Source: Thermosinus carboxydivorans Nor1 (GTDB taxonomy: Bacteria > Bacillota > Negativicutes > Sporomusales > Thermosinaceae). From it: a stretch of DNA of 55,000 bases. Made by a program: the position numbers and the translations under genes. The notes under the pieces are model-generated. The model ran no database searches and had not been told where the DNA came from. It was given only the letters and a program-made list of their open reading frames with translations. Shown here piece by piece: positions 23,672 through 33,727 of the stretch. Position 1 is the first letter of the stretch; each line of letters begins with the position of its first letter. The DNA lies in assembly GCF_000169155.1 (NCBI RefSeq), contig NZ_AAWL01000009.1, positions 1 through 55,000 of the forward strand, in the 5' to 3' direction.

Positions 23672-24106
23672 GTGAAGGTCAATGTTGTTTGGAAAGGTCA
23701 ACGAAAGTTTGCGGCCACTGGTGAGTCGGGCCATAGTGTTCTCATGGATGCCAGTATCGAGGCCGGCGGTGAAGGCAAAGGCGTTAAACCGACGGAAATG
23801 GTGCTAATGGGTGTAGCCGGTTGCAGCGGCATTGATATTGTCATGATTTTAGAAAAGATGCGGGAAAAAGTCAGTCGTTTCGCGATTGAGGTGGACGGAG
23901 AGCGGGCAGACACTGAACCTAAGCGTTTTACCACGATCAAAGTGACTTATAAGCTGGAAGGCGAGATGCGGCCGGCCAATGTCGAAAAGGCGATTCGCCT
24001 CAGTCTTGATAAGTATTGTTCTGTTTCCAACAGTATGAATGCCCGCTTTGCGTTTGCCTACGAAGTAAACGGTATACGCTATCCCGAAACAGGCTTTATG
24101 GCTTAA
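23672..24106 (+). CDS. OsmC-family thiol peroxidase-like protein
   Basis: A 144-residue OsmC/Ohr-fold protein. Both family cysteines are present, in MGVAGCSGIDIVMIL and DKYCSVSNSM. Such proteins reduce hydroperoxides, and some OsmC-like proteins act in persulfide or thiol stress. The open frame begins at 23633, but AAGGAGGG is six bases before the GTG at 23672, which starts MKVNVVWKGQRKF. It is divergent from the CstR-like repressor and follows the tlpA-ccdA pair, so the four genes look like a thiol-stress neighbourhood (inference from context). Confidence 0.88.
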   Translation: MKVNVVWKGQRKFAATGESGHSVLMDASIEAGGEGKGVKPTEMVLMGVAGCSGIDIVMILEKMREKVSRFAIEVDGERADTEPKRFTTIKVTYKLEGEMRPANVEKAIRLSLDKYCSVSNSMNARFAFAYEVNGIRYPETGFMA

Positions 24107-24234
24107 TCCTAACCCGGCCACTGGTAAGGCGCCGTTTTTTACCCGTTTTTTCACCGCCTGCTCTAATTAGGACATGCGCCGCAGCCATATAAGCTACATA
24201 AAATGTAGTAAATATATTATTAGGGGGTGCCCTA

Positions 24235-25356
24235 ATGCTAATGCGGCTGCATCGTCCCCTCCTAATTTTTGTCGTTATCTTCGCGGTGGCCCAAGTTCTC
24301 CATGTTATCATGGCTGTTACCGCCGGCGATACTATTAGTTCCACCAGTTATCTCTTACACACCGGCGCTTTGTTAATTATTACTCTTTATGTCGTGCATA
24401 CGCAGAGCGAACTGGGGCTGACAAAGGAAAAAGTCGCAGTCTACCGGGAGCTGTGGGCGCGGTTGCCGTTTGCTGCTCTGATCACTAAACAAGGACAACC
24501 CGAATTGGTGAACGACAGCTTTACTAAGCTTATTTCGCCTGACGGCGATGATGCGGTGAAGTGCCACAATTCGAACTTGTTGTGTCCATTTACGGAATGT
24601 CTTGTCGAGAAAGCTTTGGCTATGAGAGAAACGCAGGTAAAGGAAGAGCGGCTTGATGATGCCAAAGGTGGCAGCAAGTTTGTCCGGCGCTACGCCATTC
24701 CTGCCGTTTTGGGCAAACAGTGTCACTATGCCGCGGAGATTATTCTTAATTTGACGCCGCAAAGCCTGATGGCTGCCAACCGGGAGCAAGACTATCGCCA
24801 GATGCTTACAATCTTAGTGAATATGTTTGAAATGAAGGATCCCTACGGCCAGGGACATTCGCAAACAGTCTGCAACCTGGCGCAGGAGCTGGGGACGGCT
24901 CTTAACTTATCGCCGGAAGAAATGGAAGTGCTGGCCACGGCGGCAATTCTCCACGATATCGGCAAGATCGTCATTCCCGCCAATATCCTTAGCAAAATGG
25001 AACCCCTGACCGAGGATGACTATGTGATCATCCGCCGTCATCCTATTGTCAGCGCCGATATTGTGGAGGGTATCGCCGCTTTTCAGGCAGCGGCGCCCAT
25101 TATTCGCCATCACCACGAGCGTTATGATGGCCAGGGCTATCCGGACGGTCTGTGCGGCGAGGAAATTCCGCTTGGCTCCCGTATCCTGGCGGTAGTAGAC
25201 GCTTTTGACGCCATGACGGTGGGACGGACTTACCGGGGAAAAGCAGATGTGAATACAGCCATCGATAATATTATCCGCGAAAAGGGCCGACAGTTTGATC
25301 CGGTTGTGGTGGATGCATTTACGGTCTTGGTCAAAACCGGGCGGGCCCAAAAATAA
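24235..25356 (+). CDS. HD-GYP domain phosphodiesterase with membrane anchor and PAS-like region
   Basis: A 373-residue protein. Two hydrophobic segments at about residues 8-26 and 38-56 anchor it. Residues about 75-185 form a PAS-like region with a cysteine pair (NLLCPFTECLVEK). Residues 190-370 are an HD-GYP domain with ILHDIGKI, RRHP, HHHERYDGQGYP (HHE and GYP motifs) and DAFDAMT. HD-GYP domains hydrolyse cyclic di-GMP. The cysteine-containing sensor may respond to redox or metal, which is a guess. It stands alone and ends at a short hairpin. Confidence 0.88.
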   Translation: MLMRLHRPLLIFVVIFAVAQVLHVIMAVTAGDTISSTSYLLHTGALLIITLYVVHTQSELGLTKEKVAVYRELWARLPFAALITKQGQPELVNDSFTKLISPDGDDAVKCHNSNLLCPFTECLVEKALAMRETQVKEERLDDAKGGSKFVRRYAIPAVLGKQCHYAAEIILNLTPQSLMAANREQDYRQMLTILVNMFEMKDPYGQGHSQTVCNLAQELGTALNLSPEEMEVLATAAILHDIGKIVIPANILSKMEPLTEDDYVIIRRHPIVSADIVEGIAAFQAAAPIIRHHHERYDGQGYPDGLCGEEIPLGSRILAVVDAFDAMTVGRTYRGKADVNTAIDNIIREKGRQFDPVVVDAFTVLVKTGRAQK

Positions 25357-25357
25357 A

Positions 25358-25373
25358 GCCCGCTAATGCGGGC
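25358..25373. terminator. Short hairpin after the HD-GYP gene
   Basis: GCCCGC and GCGGGC form a 6-bp stem with loop TAAT, followed by CTTCT. A weak terminator located between convergent genes. Confidence 0.55.
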
Positions 25374-25385
25374 CTTCTACATAAT

Positions 25386-25778
25386 TTATATCGTTTTTGA
25401 CCATTGGGCGAATTTGGCGAGGAGTTCGCTGCGAGCCGTTTCTACTTCGCTGCCGTGCCATTCCTGCCCGGTATCGCCGTCATACCACACGTCTTTCTGA
25501 GCAAAGGTCCCGGTTGGGTAGAGTTTTTCGCGGATTGCCGCGTGCATGCCGTCCAACATGCTCTGTTTTAGCGTCTTACGGGTTACTCTGGTGCCGGTTT
25601 TTTCCGTCGTCTTGATTTCAAGCCCACTATCTCCCAAGTCAATTTCGACATGGCTGAGCAGTTTGCCCTGTTGGTTGGCGGCGGCAATTGCCTTTTTGGC
25701 CGCGGTGATGGCGTCGCTGCGGCTGATATTATCATCGGCGACGGTAATCCGGACGGTGCCAATAATTAACTTATACAT
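25386..25778 (-). CDS. Hypothetical protein of 130 residues
   Basis: A soluble protein without recognised family. AAGGGGAGG precedes the ATG at 25778 (the frame is open a few codons further). The N-terminal half (residues 1-60) looks like a mixed alpha/beta domain (KLIIGTVRITVADDNIS, AAKKAIAAANQQGKLL, VEIDLGDSGLEIKTT), and the C-terminal part is charged with a Trp-rich end (DVWYDGDTGQEWHG, AKFAQWSKTI). It lies between the HD-GYP gene and the leuS T-box. Codon use looks normal for the window. Confidence 0.7.
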   Translation of the reverse strand: MYKLIIGTVRITVADDNISRSDAITAAKKAIAAANQQGKLLSHVEIDLGDSGLEIKTTEKTGTRVTRKTLKQSMLDGMHAAIREKLYPTGTFAQKDVWYDGDTGQEWHGSEVETARSELLAKFAQWSKTI

Positions 25779-25869
25779 AATCCACCTCCCCTTCAATCAT
25801 TTTATGAATGATTTTCCGCCTTAGAACTCCCTTAAAACTAGTGGTTTTGTTGACTTTTGTTTTACGCTG

Positions 25870-26123
25870 CTATATAATGGTAGACGATAATCCGAAGACG
25901 CAGGGTAGTAAGCACATAAAGATAGTCCAGAAAGTTGGCGGATGATGCGAGCCAACCTGTCGGTGTGCTGAACTCACTGCCGAGGAGCGGTCGTGAAGGA
26001 ACTTTAGCGACTGACGGCTGACCGGCGTTAACGGTCCTAGAGCGGGCAGCGATAGCTGCCAAGCAGGGTGGTACCGCGAAGTATTTTCGTCCCTGGCTGC
26101 ATCAGCCGTGGGGCGTTTTTTAA
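25870..26123 (+). ncRNA. T-box riboswitch for leuS (leucine specifier)
   Basis: The invariant T-box sequence AGGGTGGTACCGCG is at 26065-26078. Stem I includes AGTAAGCAC on the 5' side, GGATGATGCGAGCC in the distal loop, and GAACTCACT on the 3' side, where CTC at 25973-25975 is a leucine codon in the specifier position. The terminator is at 26088-26121 (CGTCCC...GGGGCG followed by T6). Uncharged leucine tRNA should bind CTC and the T-box bulge and let transcription pass into leuS, 28 bp downstream. Confidence 0.93.
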
Positions 26124-26150
26124 TATACAAAGTTTAGACAGGAGGTCAGC

Positions 26151-28631
26151 ATGAACGAACGCTATAACCCCCGTGAAATTGAAGCAAAATGGCAAAAGGT
26201 ATGGGCTGAGGAAAAAGCTTTTGCCTGTGAAATGAACCGGCAAAAACCGGAGTATTATGTACTTGAAATGTTTCCGTATCCTTCCGGCCACTTACATATG
26301 GGCCATGTGCGCAATTATTCCATTGGCGACGTGATTGCCCGCTTTAAAATGATGCAAGGTTATAATGTCCTGCATCCCATGGGGTGGGACGCTTTTGGCA
26401 TGCCGGCGGAAAACGCCGCGATCAAACATGGCATTCATCCCGCGAAATGGACATGGGACAATATCGCCAATATGCGGCGGCAGCAGCAGGAGCTCGGTCT
26501 TTCTTACGATTGGGACCGGGAAGTTGCGACCTGTCACCCCGATTATTATCGCTGGACGCAATGGTTGTTTTTGCTTTTTTATCACCGCGGTTTGGCTTAT
26601 AAAAAGAAGGCGGCAGTTAACTGGTGCAATGACTGTAACACAGTACTTGCCAATGAACAGGTGGTAGACGGACGGTGCTGGCGGTGCGATTCCGTAGTCG
26701 TCAAAAAAGAGCTTGAACAATGGTTCTTTAAGATTACCGCCTATGCTGACCGGCTGCTCGAAGACCTCAAAGAACTCAAGGGCTGGCCGGAGCGGGTAAA
26801 AGTTATGCAGGAAAACTGGATCGGCCGCAGCGAAGGGGTTGAATTCAGTTTCGACGTTCCTGAAGTGGGTGAGAAAATCACGGTTTATACTACGCGCCAT
26901 GATACCGCCTTTGGGGTGACGTATGTGGTCTTGGCCCCCGAGCATCCGCTGGTGAACAAGCTGATTGCCGGCAAGCCTCATGAGCGCGAAGTGCGTGCCT
27001 TTATCGAGCGCATCCGCAATATGAACGAAATAAACCGGACTTCCACCGAAACGGAAAAAGAGGGGATGTTTACTGGCGCTTATGCCGTTAATCCTTTCAA
27101 TGGCGAGCAGGTGCCTATTTGGATTGCCAACTATGTTCTTGTAGATTACGGCACGGGAGCCGTTATGGGTGTTCCGGCCCACGATGAACGGGACTGGCAG
27201 TTCGCGACCAAATATGATCTGCCCAAACGCATCGTTATCCAGCCCCAGGGTGCTGAATTGGATCTGGCAAGCATGACCGGCGCTTATGACGGTCCAGGGA
27301 TAATGATTAATTCCGGGCAGTTTACCGGCCTGGACAACGAGGCGGGCAAAGCGGCCGTCGCCGACTGGCTGGAGGAAAAAGGACTGGGTAAGCGGCGTAT
27401 CAACTACCGGTTGCGCGACTGGTTAGTATCCCGCCAGCGTTATTGGGGCGCGCCTATTCCGATTATTTACTGCCCTGTATGCGGCATAGTACCCGTTCCC
27501 GCAGAGGATTTGCCGGTACTGCTGCCCGAGAATGTCAGCTTTGATACCGGCGCCGTTTCCCCGCTGGCCCAAGTGGAAGAATTCGTCAACTGCACTTGCC
27601 CGCAGTGCGGCGGTAAGGCCCGGCGGGAGACAGATACTATGGATACTTTCATTTGTTCTTCTTGGTACTATTACCGCTATACCAGCCCGCACAGCGATAC
27701 GGAGGCCTTTAATTCGGCCAAGGCCAATTATTGGATGCCCGTGGATCAATATATTGGCGGCATTGAGCATGCCATATTACATCTATTGTATTCGCGCTTC
27801 TTTACCAAGGTGCTTAAGGATGCGGGCCTTATTAATGTAAACGAGCCCTTTAAGAATTTGCTGACCCAGGGCATGGTTATCAAGGACGGCGCCAAAATGT
27901 CGAAGTCCAAAGGCAATGTTGTGTCGCCGGAGGAAATCATCGGCAAATACGGGGCTGATACGGCTCGACTCTTCATTCTCTTTGCCGCCCCGCCGGAAAG
28001 AGACCTGGAGTGGAGTGACCAGGGTGTGGAAGGGGCCTTCCGGTTCCTAGGACGGCTGTGGCGGATTGTTCATCACTACGCGCCTGTCGCCGGCGCTGCT
28101 GACGAAAGTTATGACCCCGCGGTCCTCGGCCCAGAAGAACGTGAGTTACGGCGGGTGCTGCACAGTACGATTAAAAAAGTTACGGAGGATATTGGGGAGC
28201 GCTTCAATTTCAATACTGCCATCAGCGCCATTATGGAACTGGTAAACGCGTTATACGCCTTCCGGGAGCAGACAGCGGCGCCCAATCCCGGCCTGGTGCG
28301 CGAAGCCCTTTCTGCCCTTCTTCGGCTGCTAGCGCCGTTTGCCCCTCATATTACCGAAGAACTTTGGAATCAGACCATTGCCCAGGGCAGTGTTCATAAG
28401 CAGGCATGGCCCAGCTTTGATCCGGAAGCCATCAAGGTTGACGAGGTAGAAATCGTTTTGCAAATTAACGGCAAGGTACGGGAAAAAATTAAGGTTCCCG
28501 TCGGATTGGACGCGAAAGAACTGGAAGCAATTGCCCTGGCGCAGGAGCGGGTAAAAGCGCTGATAGCGGACAAACAAATTGTGAAGGTCATTTGCGTGCC
28601 GCAAAAACTGGTGAACATTGTTGTAAGATAA
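26151..28631 (+). CDS. leuS: Leucyl-tRNA synthetase
   Basis: An 826-residue class I synthetase of the usual bacterial length. The HIGH-type motif is in [14 protein letters not shown] near residue 47, the connective polypeptide editing domain contains the threonine-rich [11 protein letters not shown] and [15 protein letters not shown], and the KMSKS motif is in [13 protein letters not shown] near residue 585. Two CxxC pairs (CNDC/CWRC and CPVC/CPQC) are zinc-type knuckles. ACAGGAGG precedes the ATG. Expression is controlled by the T-box upstream. Confidence 0.98.
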   Translation: MNERYNPREIEAKWQKVWAEEKAFACEMNRQKPEYYVLEMFPYPSGHLHMGHVRNYSIGDVIARFKMMQGYNVLHPMGWDAFGMPAENAAIKHGIHPAKWTWDNIANMRRQQQELGLSYDWDREVATCHPDYYRWTQWLFLLFYHRGLAYKKKAAVNWCNDCNTVLANEQVVDGRCWRCDSVVVKKELEQWFFKITAYADRLLEDLKELKGWPERVKVMQENWIGRSEGVEFSFDVPEVGEKITVYTTRHDTAFGVTYVVLAPEHPLVNKLIAGKPHEREVRAFIERIRNMNEINRTSTETEKEGMFTGAYAVNPFNGEQVPIWIANYVLVDYGTGAVMGVPAHDERDWQFATKYDLPKRIVIQPQGAELDLASMTGAYDGPGIMINSGQFTGLDNEAGKAAVADWLEEKGLGKRRINYRLRDWLVSRQRYWGAPIPIIYCPVCGIVPVPAEDLPVLLPENVSFDTGAVSPLAQVEEFVNCTCPQCGGKARRETDTMDTFICSSWYYYRYTSPHSDTEAFNSAKANYWMPVDQYIGGIEHAILHLLYSRFFTKVLKDAGLINVNEPFKNLLTQGMVIKDGAKMSKSKGNVVSPEEIIGKYGADTARLFILFAAPPERDLEWSDQGVEGAFRFLGRLWRIVHHYAPVAGAADESYDPAVLGPEERELRRVLHSTIKKVTEDIGERFNFNTAISAIMELVNALYAFREQTAAPNPGLVREALSALLRLLAPFAPHITEELWNQTIAQGSVHKQAWPSFDPEAIKVDEVEIVLQINGKVREKIKVPVGLDAKELEAIALAQERVKALIADKQIVKVICVPQKLVNIVVR

Positions 28632-28636
28632 AACAT

Positions 28637-28668
28637 TCGCCGGCCTGGTTTACCAAGCCGGCGATTTT
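28637..28668 (+). terminator. Terminator of leuS
   Basis: TCGCCGGC and GCCGGCGA form an 8-bp stem with a CTGGTTTACCAA interior that can extend it, followed by TTTTCC. Confidence 0.8.
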
Positions 28669-28732
28669 CCTTAAGGAGGAGAGATTTTAGCCGCCTGTAA
28701 CGAATAATGTATCTTACAACGCTTCAGGAGGT

Positions 28733-29665
28733 ATGGCTTTGAATGCACAGACACTCGGGGTTCTGCTGATAATTTTTTCGGCCTGTGGTTTTGCCACGCT
28801 GGCCATCTTTATTAAATTTGCGTATGCGGCCGGCGCCAATACCGTCACGGTTTTGGCCTATCGCTTTACTATTGCCGCTCTTCTTTTTGGGGCCGTTATC
28901 CGGCTATGCGGCCTTGACTTTCGGGTAACGGGCAAGCAGGCCGTGCAGCTTTGCTTACTGGGGGGTATCGGCTACGGCCTTATGTCAACGCTATTTGCTC
29001 TCACGGTACTTTACTTACCGGCCAGCCTTGCCGGAATAATTTTGTATACTTACCCTGCATTGGTTAGTGTCTTGTCTTTTCTGGTCGGAGACGAGTTGTT
29101 TGGATGGCGAAAGGGGGTGGCGTTGGTTATTTGTTTTACCGGTCTCGTGCTGGTGCTCGGCGTGTCCTTGACCGGTCTTAACACTACTGGCGCCGCATTT
29201 GGCCTTGGTTCAGCCCTGGTTTATTCCTGTTATATTGTTGCCGGCAATCGGCTGCTTAAAGGGATCGATCCACTGGTATCCACTTTCTACGTTTGCACGG
29301 CGGCGGCCGTCGTCTTTGTGGCTGGCGGCATGCTTAGCGGCACCCTTATATGGAGCCTTTCGCTGCAAGGATGGCTTGCCATTTTGGGTATTGCCGTTTT
29401 TGCTACTTGTATCGGTATTCTTGGTTTTTTTGCCGGCATGTACCGGATTGGCGCGACCAATGCTTCGATCATCAGTACTTTTGAACCGGTAATTACGGTG
29501 CTGTTGTCTGCTTTGTTGCTGGAAGAAAGAATTACGGCCATACAGGGCTTTGGCGGTCTGCTTATTCTTGCCGGGGTGCTTGTCCTTCAACTAACAGGGG
29601 GTTCGACTGCCGTTGCTAAAACGTGTGATGAAAGAGGAAATATGGATAAATTTGGAGAAATATAG
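28733..29665 (+). CDS. EamA/DMT-family exporter
   Basis: A 310-residue membrane protein with ten hydrophobic segments in two EamA repeats (residues about 8-140 and 155-290), typical of drug/metabolite transporters. Repeat features such as LTVLYLPASLAGIILYTYPALVSVLSF (seen in parts) and ASIISTFEPVITVLLSALLLEE are clear. AGGAGG is only one base before the ATG at 28733 but about right for the TTG at 28739, so the latter may be the true start. The substrate is unknown. It precedes comEA by 27 bp on the same strand and may be cotranscribed. Confidence 0.85.
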   Translation: MALNAQTLGVLLIIFSACGFATLAIFIKFAYAAGANTVTVLAYRFTIAALLFGAVIRLCGLDFRVTGKQAVQLCLLGGIGYGLMSTLFALTVLYLPASLAGIILYTYPALVSVLSFLVGDELFGWRKGVALVICFTGLVLVLGVSLTGLNTTGAAFGLGSALVYSCYIVAGNRLLKGIDPLVSTFYVCTAAAVVFVAGGMLSGTLIWSLSLQGWLAILGIAVFATCIGILGFFAGMYRIGATNASIISTFEPVITVLLSALLLEERITAIQGFGGLLILAGVLVLQLTGGSTAVAKTCDERGNMDKFGEI

Positions 29666-29692
29666 CTGCATTACCGTCAAGGAGGAGATCAA

Positions 29693-30256
29693 GTGGACGG
29701 GGTGCAGAAACGGCTGGTCATTATCTTGTTGATGGCAGCTCTGATTGTTGCCGGCAGTATTTATCATTATTGGCAAAAGACGACGGTGACGGAAACGGTC
29801 GCCAGCGGACCGGTTGTGACGGCTCAGTCACGGACTGACGAAATAGTTATTTACGTCAGTGGTGCGGTGAATAAACCCGGTGTTTTCAAAATGCCGGCCG
29901 GGGGACGGGTATTGGATGCGGTGAATTACGCGGGCGGGCTCGCCGCCGGCGCGGATAGTACCCGGGTAAACCTGGCCCAGCCATTAAAAGATGGAATGCA
30001 TGTTCATGTGCCGGTAGTAGTGCTGGCGGCCGGCCCCGGCGGATCTAACTCGGCCGGCGGTGCCGGCAAGGTGAACGTTAACACGGCCAGCGCAAATGAA
30101 CTTGACAAACTGCCAGGGATTGGGCCGGCGTTGGCCCAGCGCATTATTGACTATCGCCAAAGTATTGGCGGTTTTAAGGATCTGGAAGAAGTAAAGAAAG
30201 TTCCGGGAATTGGCGAAGCCAAATTTAATCAAATTAAAGATAAAATTTCTCTGTAA
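29693..30256 (+). CDS. comEA: Competence protein ComEA
   Basis: A 187-residue protein with an N-terminal membrane anchor (LVIILLMAALIVAGSIYHYW), an SLBB domain (residues about 55-110, YVSGAVNKPGVFKMPAGGRVLDAV seen in parts) and a C-terminal helix-hairpin-helix DNA-binding domain (VNVNTASANELDKLPGIGP). It binds incoming double-stranded DNA at the cell surface in natural transformation. Start is GTG after AAGGAGGAG. comEC follows after 8 bp, without comEB between them. Confidence 0.95.
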   Translation: MDGVQKRLVIILLMAALIVAGSIYHYWQKTTVTETVASGPVVTAQSRTDEIVIYVSGAVNKPGVFKMPAGGRVLDAVNYAGGLAAGADSTRVNLAQPLKDGMHVHVPVVVLAAGPGGSNSAGGAGKVNVNTASANELDKLPGIGPALAQRIIDYRQSIGGFKDLEEVKKVPGIGEAKFNQIKDKISL

Positions 30257-30264
30257 CGCGGGCG

Positions 30265-32655
30265 ATGAGGAATGTTACGCTTTTTATAACTGCCGCGTTT
30301 GCTGCCGGAATATGGGCAGCTGATTTAGCCAACTGGCCCTGGCCGGCACTGGTTATTTCCTTTGTCGCGCTCCTATTGGCTGCTGCTTGGCAGGTGGGCC
30401 GCTGCCCCGCCCGCGCGGCCTGGCTGCTGGCCGGACTGTTTTTTGTGGCCGGTATTATCCGCTTTCTTCATGCCGATATGCTGCCGGCGAACGACATCAG
30501 CCGCTATGCCGGAAACAGCGTTGTCTTATCCGGCACGGTCGCCGAGTCGCCGCGCGTAACGCCGGTCAGCGACGAGCAGGTGAAAGTGCGGTACCGCCTA
30601 ACGGCAGAGTTGGTCCAAACTGAGCGGGATTATAAAACGGTTAGGGGCGGCATTATCGTAACTGTCCGTCAGCCGGCTAACCAGACAGTGGCGGGATATG
30701 GCGACAAGATTACTGTTTCCGGGATAATAGCTGCGCCTCGCGGCTATCAAAATCCTGGCGCCGCTGATTGGGCCGCCGCGCTTAAACGGCAGGGCATTAC
30801 GGCAATACTCTTTTCCCCCGGCAAAGTGATAGTTACACCGGCGCCGGCTTCATCCTGGTACGGGCGGCTACAAGCCTGGCGGCAAGCGCTGAAAGGACAA
30901 ATCGCCGCCACACTGCCCCCCAGCGACGCGGCGATTCTGACTGGGCTTGTTTTTGGCGGCTATGAGGGAATTAAGAAAGAGGTCATTGCCGACTTCGCCA
31001 CAACAGGCATTATCCATATTTTATCGGTATCGGGAACGCATATCGCTTTGGCGGCCGGGGTAGCCCTCTGGCTGGGCAGGGTATTAAAGCTGCGCCCGCG
31101 TATTAGTGCGGCCCTGGCGGCGGTGACGGTTCTTTTTTATATGACGTTGGCGGGCTTGGTTCCGCCGGTGGTTCGTTCGGGCTTGATGGGACTGACGGCG
31201 TTAGCGGCGCTAGCCGCCGGCCGGGAGCCGGATGCGCCCACGGCATTGTCCTTATCGGCGCTAGCTATGCTAGCCGTTCAGCCTGCCCTGCTTTATGATA
31301 TCAGTTTCCAACTGTCGTTCGCCGCCACGGCCGGACTGGTTTTTCTTTACCGTAAGACTTTGGCGGTGTTAACCACTGTTTTACCGGAGTTGCTGGCCGG
31401 ACCGTTTGCGGTGACGTTGGCGGCCCAGCTGGGCGTGCTGCCTTTTCTGGCCTGGTATTTCAATACTTTGTCCTTAAGCGCTTTTCTCGCCAATCTTATC
31501 ATTGTACCCCTCGTAGAGGGTGTAGTAATTTTGGGTCTTGCGGCATGCCTGGCCAGCTTGTTTACCGGATGGGGGGCGAAAGTCCTCTTGGCCTTGTGCG
31601 GGCTGGCAATCGGCGCCGTGGTGCAGCTTGCCGCATTTTTGGCCGCTTTGCCTGGCGGTGTCGTCTATTTGCCGCCCTTTACAATTTGGGCTGGTCTCAT
31701 ATATTATTTTCTCATAGCTTGGGCCTACGGGTACCGGTTTGGCATTTTACCGTCCCTGCCGGTGGTGATGCGGCGGTGGCCGCAGGCTATCGCCATGGTT
31801 GGCCTGGCGGCTGCTGTCTGCTTGGCTGTGGCTCTGTGGTATCCCCGGCCCGTCAGTGTCCATTTTATTGATGTTGGGCAGGGTGACGCTACTTTGATAA
31901 CAACGCCGCATCGGCGGGCCATATTAGTTGATGCCGGCGGCACAAGCGGCGATGCCGACGGTTTTGACGTCGGCGAACAGGTGGTGCTACCTTATCTTCG
32001 CCATCACGGCGTCCAGGCGCTTGACTATCTGATTTTAACCCATGGCCACAGCGACCACGCCGGCGGTGCTGCCGCTATCGCTGCGTCCCTGCCGGTCAAA
32101 ACGGCCCTGGTGGCGCAAGAGGAGCAAATTTCGCCGGTGATGCAGGCTTTTCTGAGGGGCAAGAAATCCGCGGTCGCCGTTCCCGCCTTTACCGGGCAAA
32201 ATATTATTATCGACGGAGTTTCCCTAACAGTTGTCCATGCGCCGGTTGGCGGTGCCGCCAGGAATGAAGCTTCCGTTGTCGTCCGGGTGGATTACGGCCG
32301 TCATAGTTTTTTGCTTACCGGCGATTTGGAAAAAGCGCAGGAGACGGCCCTGGTAGCCGACGGTATCGAGCCCTGCAGCGTTTTAAAAGTCGGACACCAT
32401 GGTTCGAAAACGTCAACCTCATCGGAATTTCTCGCCGCCTTGTCGCCACAGTATGCCGTTATTTCCGTTGGTTATCAAAACCGTTTCGGGCATCCGCACC
32501 CGGAGACCCTTGCCCGCCTGGACAGGCAGGGCGTCAAAGTTTACCGGACGGATCGGGATGGCGCCATATTATTTACGACGGACGGCAAGACGCTCACGGT
32601 GAGTACTTTTGGCGACAGACATGCGGCCAGCCCAAATAGGGGAGGACAGCGATGA
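30265..32655 (+). CDS. comEC: Competence protein ComEC/Rec2
   Basis: A 796-residue membrane channel protein. An N-terminal hydrophobic part and OB-like domain (residues 1-190) are followed by the Competence domain with FATTGIIHILSVSGTHIALAAG (seen in parts) and several membrane segments to about 490, and a C-terminal metallo-beta-lactamase domain with VGQGDATLI, LTHGHSDHAGG and LKVGHHGSKTS. It moves single-stranded DNA across the membrane, and the MBL domain is a likely nuclease. It lies 8 bp after comEA, and its end overlaps holA by 4 bp, so the three are one operon. Confidence 0.96.
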   Translation: MRNVTLFITAAFAAGIWAADLANWPWPALVISFVALLLAAAWQVGRCPARAAWLLAGLFFVAGIIRFLHADMLPANDISRYAGNSVVLSGTVAESPRVTPVSDEQVKVRYRLTAELVQTERDYKTVRGGIIVTVRQPANQTVAGYGDKITVSGIIAAPRGYQNPGAADWAAALKRQGITAILFSPGKVIVTPAPASSWYGRLQAWRQALKGQIAATLPPSDAAILTGLVFGGYEGIKKEVIADFATTGIIHILSVSGTHIALAAGVALWLGRVLKLRPRISAALAAVTVLFYMTLAGLVPPVVRSGLMGLTALAALAAGREPDAPTALSLSALAMLAVQPALLYDISFQLSFAATAGLVFLYRKTLAVLTTVLPELLAGPFAVTLAAQLGVLPFLAWYFNTLSLSAFLANLIIVPLVEGVVILGLAACLASLFTGWGAKVLLALCGLAIGAVVQLAAFLAALPGGVVYLPPFTIWAGLIYYFLIAWAYGYRFGILPSLPVVMRRWPQAIAMVGLAAAVCLAVALWYPRPVSVHFIDVGQGDATLITTPHRRAILVDAGGTSGDADGFDVGEQVVLPYLRHHGVQALDYLILTHGHSDHAGGAAAIAASLPVKTALVAQEEQISPVMQAFLRGKKSAVAVPAFTGQNIIIDGVSLTVVHAPVGGAARNEASVVVRVDYGRHSFLLTGDLEKAQETALVADGIEPCSVLKVGHHGSKTSTSSEFLAALSPQYAVISVGYQNRFGHPHPETLARLDRQGVKVYRTDRDGAILFTTDGKTLTVSTFGDRHAASPNRGGQR

Positions 32656-33686
32656 ATTATCAAGAAGCAGTGCGGCAGATCCGGTCAGGCCGGGTGCTGC
32701 CGGTTTATCTTTTACACGGCGAGGAAGTCTATCTTGCCCGGGAATTTGAAGCGGCTATTATCAATGCCGTTCTCTCGCCGGAGGAGCGGGATACTAATCT
32801 TATTATATTTGATGGCGATCCGGCGCCGGCCGAACTGACGTCTGTGGTGGAAACGGCGCCATTTTTAGGCGACAAAAATGTCGTAGTTGTCAGGGAAACG
32901 GCCTTGTTTCGGGCCAGTCGCAAAAATACTGACGAAAGTGACGCTGGCGACCGCGATGCTGAGCGTATCCTTAAGTTGGTGCGCAACTTGCCGGAATATA
33001 CCCTGCTTATTTTTCAGACGGCAGAGGCGGCCGATAAACGGCGAAAACTGTTCAAAACCGTAGAAGAACGAGGGGCGGCGGTCGAACTAGCGCCGCTAAA
33101 GATAAAAGAGCTGCGCGGATGGGTGGTGGACAAGCTGGCGGCAGCGGGCAAGAAGATCGCACCTGATGCCCTGGAACACCTGTTAGCGGTGGTTAGTATG
33201 ATGCCGCAGGTGTCACTTGGCTTTTTAGCGGGGGAACTTGCCAAACTTGCCTTGTATACAGAGAACCGTGCGATAATTACACGCCGGGATTTGGCGGAAG
33301 TACTGTCAGCTGTACCTGAAGTTTCTGTTTTTGCGCTCGTTGACGCTATAACCCAGAAACAGGTCGGCAAGGCCCTTTCATTATTATCCGACCAATTGGC
33401 AATAGGCGAGCACCCGGTGCGGTTAGTGGCTCTTTTGGCCCGCCAGGTGAGGATGCTGTGGCAGGCCAAAGAATTAGCCGAAAAGGGGCTGGGGGCGCGC
33501 GAGATCGCAGAAAAACTGGGTGTTCATCCTTTTGTGGGCGAAAAACTTGCTCGTCAATGCCTGCAGTTTACCGCCGGGCGTCTGAAGGAAGCGGTCTTGG
33601 CATTAGCGGCCGCGGACCGGGATTTTAAGTCCGGCCGGGCCGGCGCTTTTAGCCTGGACAAGATTATAATCGATTTATGCCGATAA
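32652..33686 (+). CDS. holA: DNA polymerase III subunit delta
   Basis: A 344-residue protein of the HolA/YqeN family, with the N-terminal YQEAVRQIRSGRVLPVYLLHGEEVYLARE (seen in parts) and the C-terminal helical collar domain. It is the clamp-loader subunit that opens the sliding clamp. Its ATG overlaps the stop codon of comEC (ATGA), so translation is coupled. GGGGAGGAC is the ribosome binding site. The comEC-holA-rpsT neighbourhood is typical of Firmicutes. Confidence 0.95.
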   Translation: MNYQEAVRQIRSGRVLPVYLLHGEEVYLAREFEAAIINAVLSPEERDTNLIIFDGDPAPAELTSVVETAPFLGDKNVVVVRETALFRASRKNTDESDAGDRDAERILKLVRNLPEYTLLIFQTAEAADKRRKLFKTVEERGAAVELAPLKIKELRGWVVDKLAAAGKKIAPDALEHLLAVVSMMPQVSLGFLAGELAKLALYTENRAIITRRDLAEVLSAVPEVSVFALVDAITQKQVGKALSLLSDQLAIGEHPVRLVALLARQVRMLWQAKELAEKGLGAREIAEKLGVHPFVGEKLARQCLQFTAGRLKEAVLALAAADRDFKSGRAGAFSLDKIIIDLCR

Positions 33687-33693
33687 ATAATAA

Positions 33694-33723
33694 AAATCCC
33701 TGTTCTTCTGAGAACAGGGATTT
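33694..33723. terminator. Bidirectional terminator between holA and rpsT
   Basis: AAATCCCTGTTCT and AGAACAGGGATTT form a perfect 13-bp stem with loop TCTG. It ends both converging transcripts. Confidence 0.92.
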
Positions 33724-33727
33724 CATA

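Noticed and set aside
26292-27182. Minus-strand open frame of 296 codons
   Set aside because: It lies wholly antisense to leuS, whose motifs are complete; no domain is recognisable in the antisense product.
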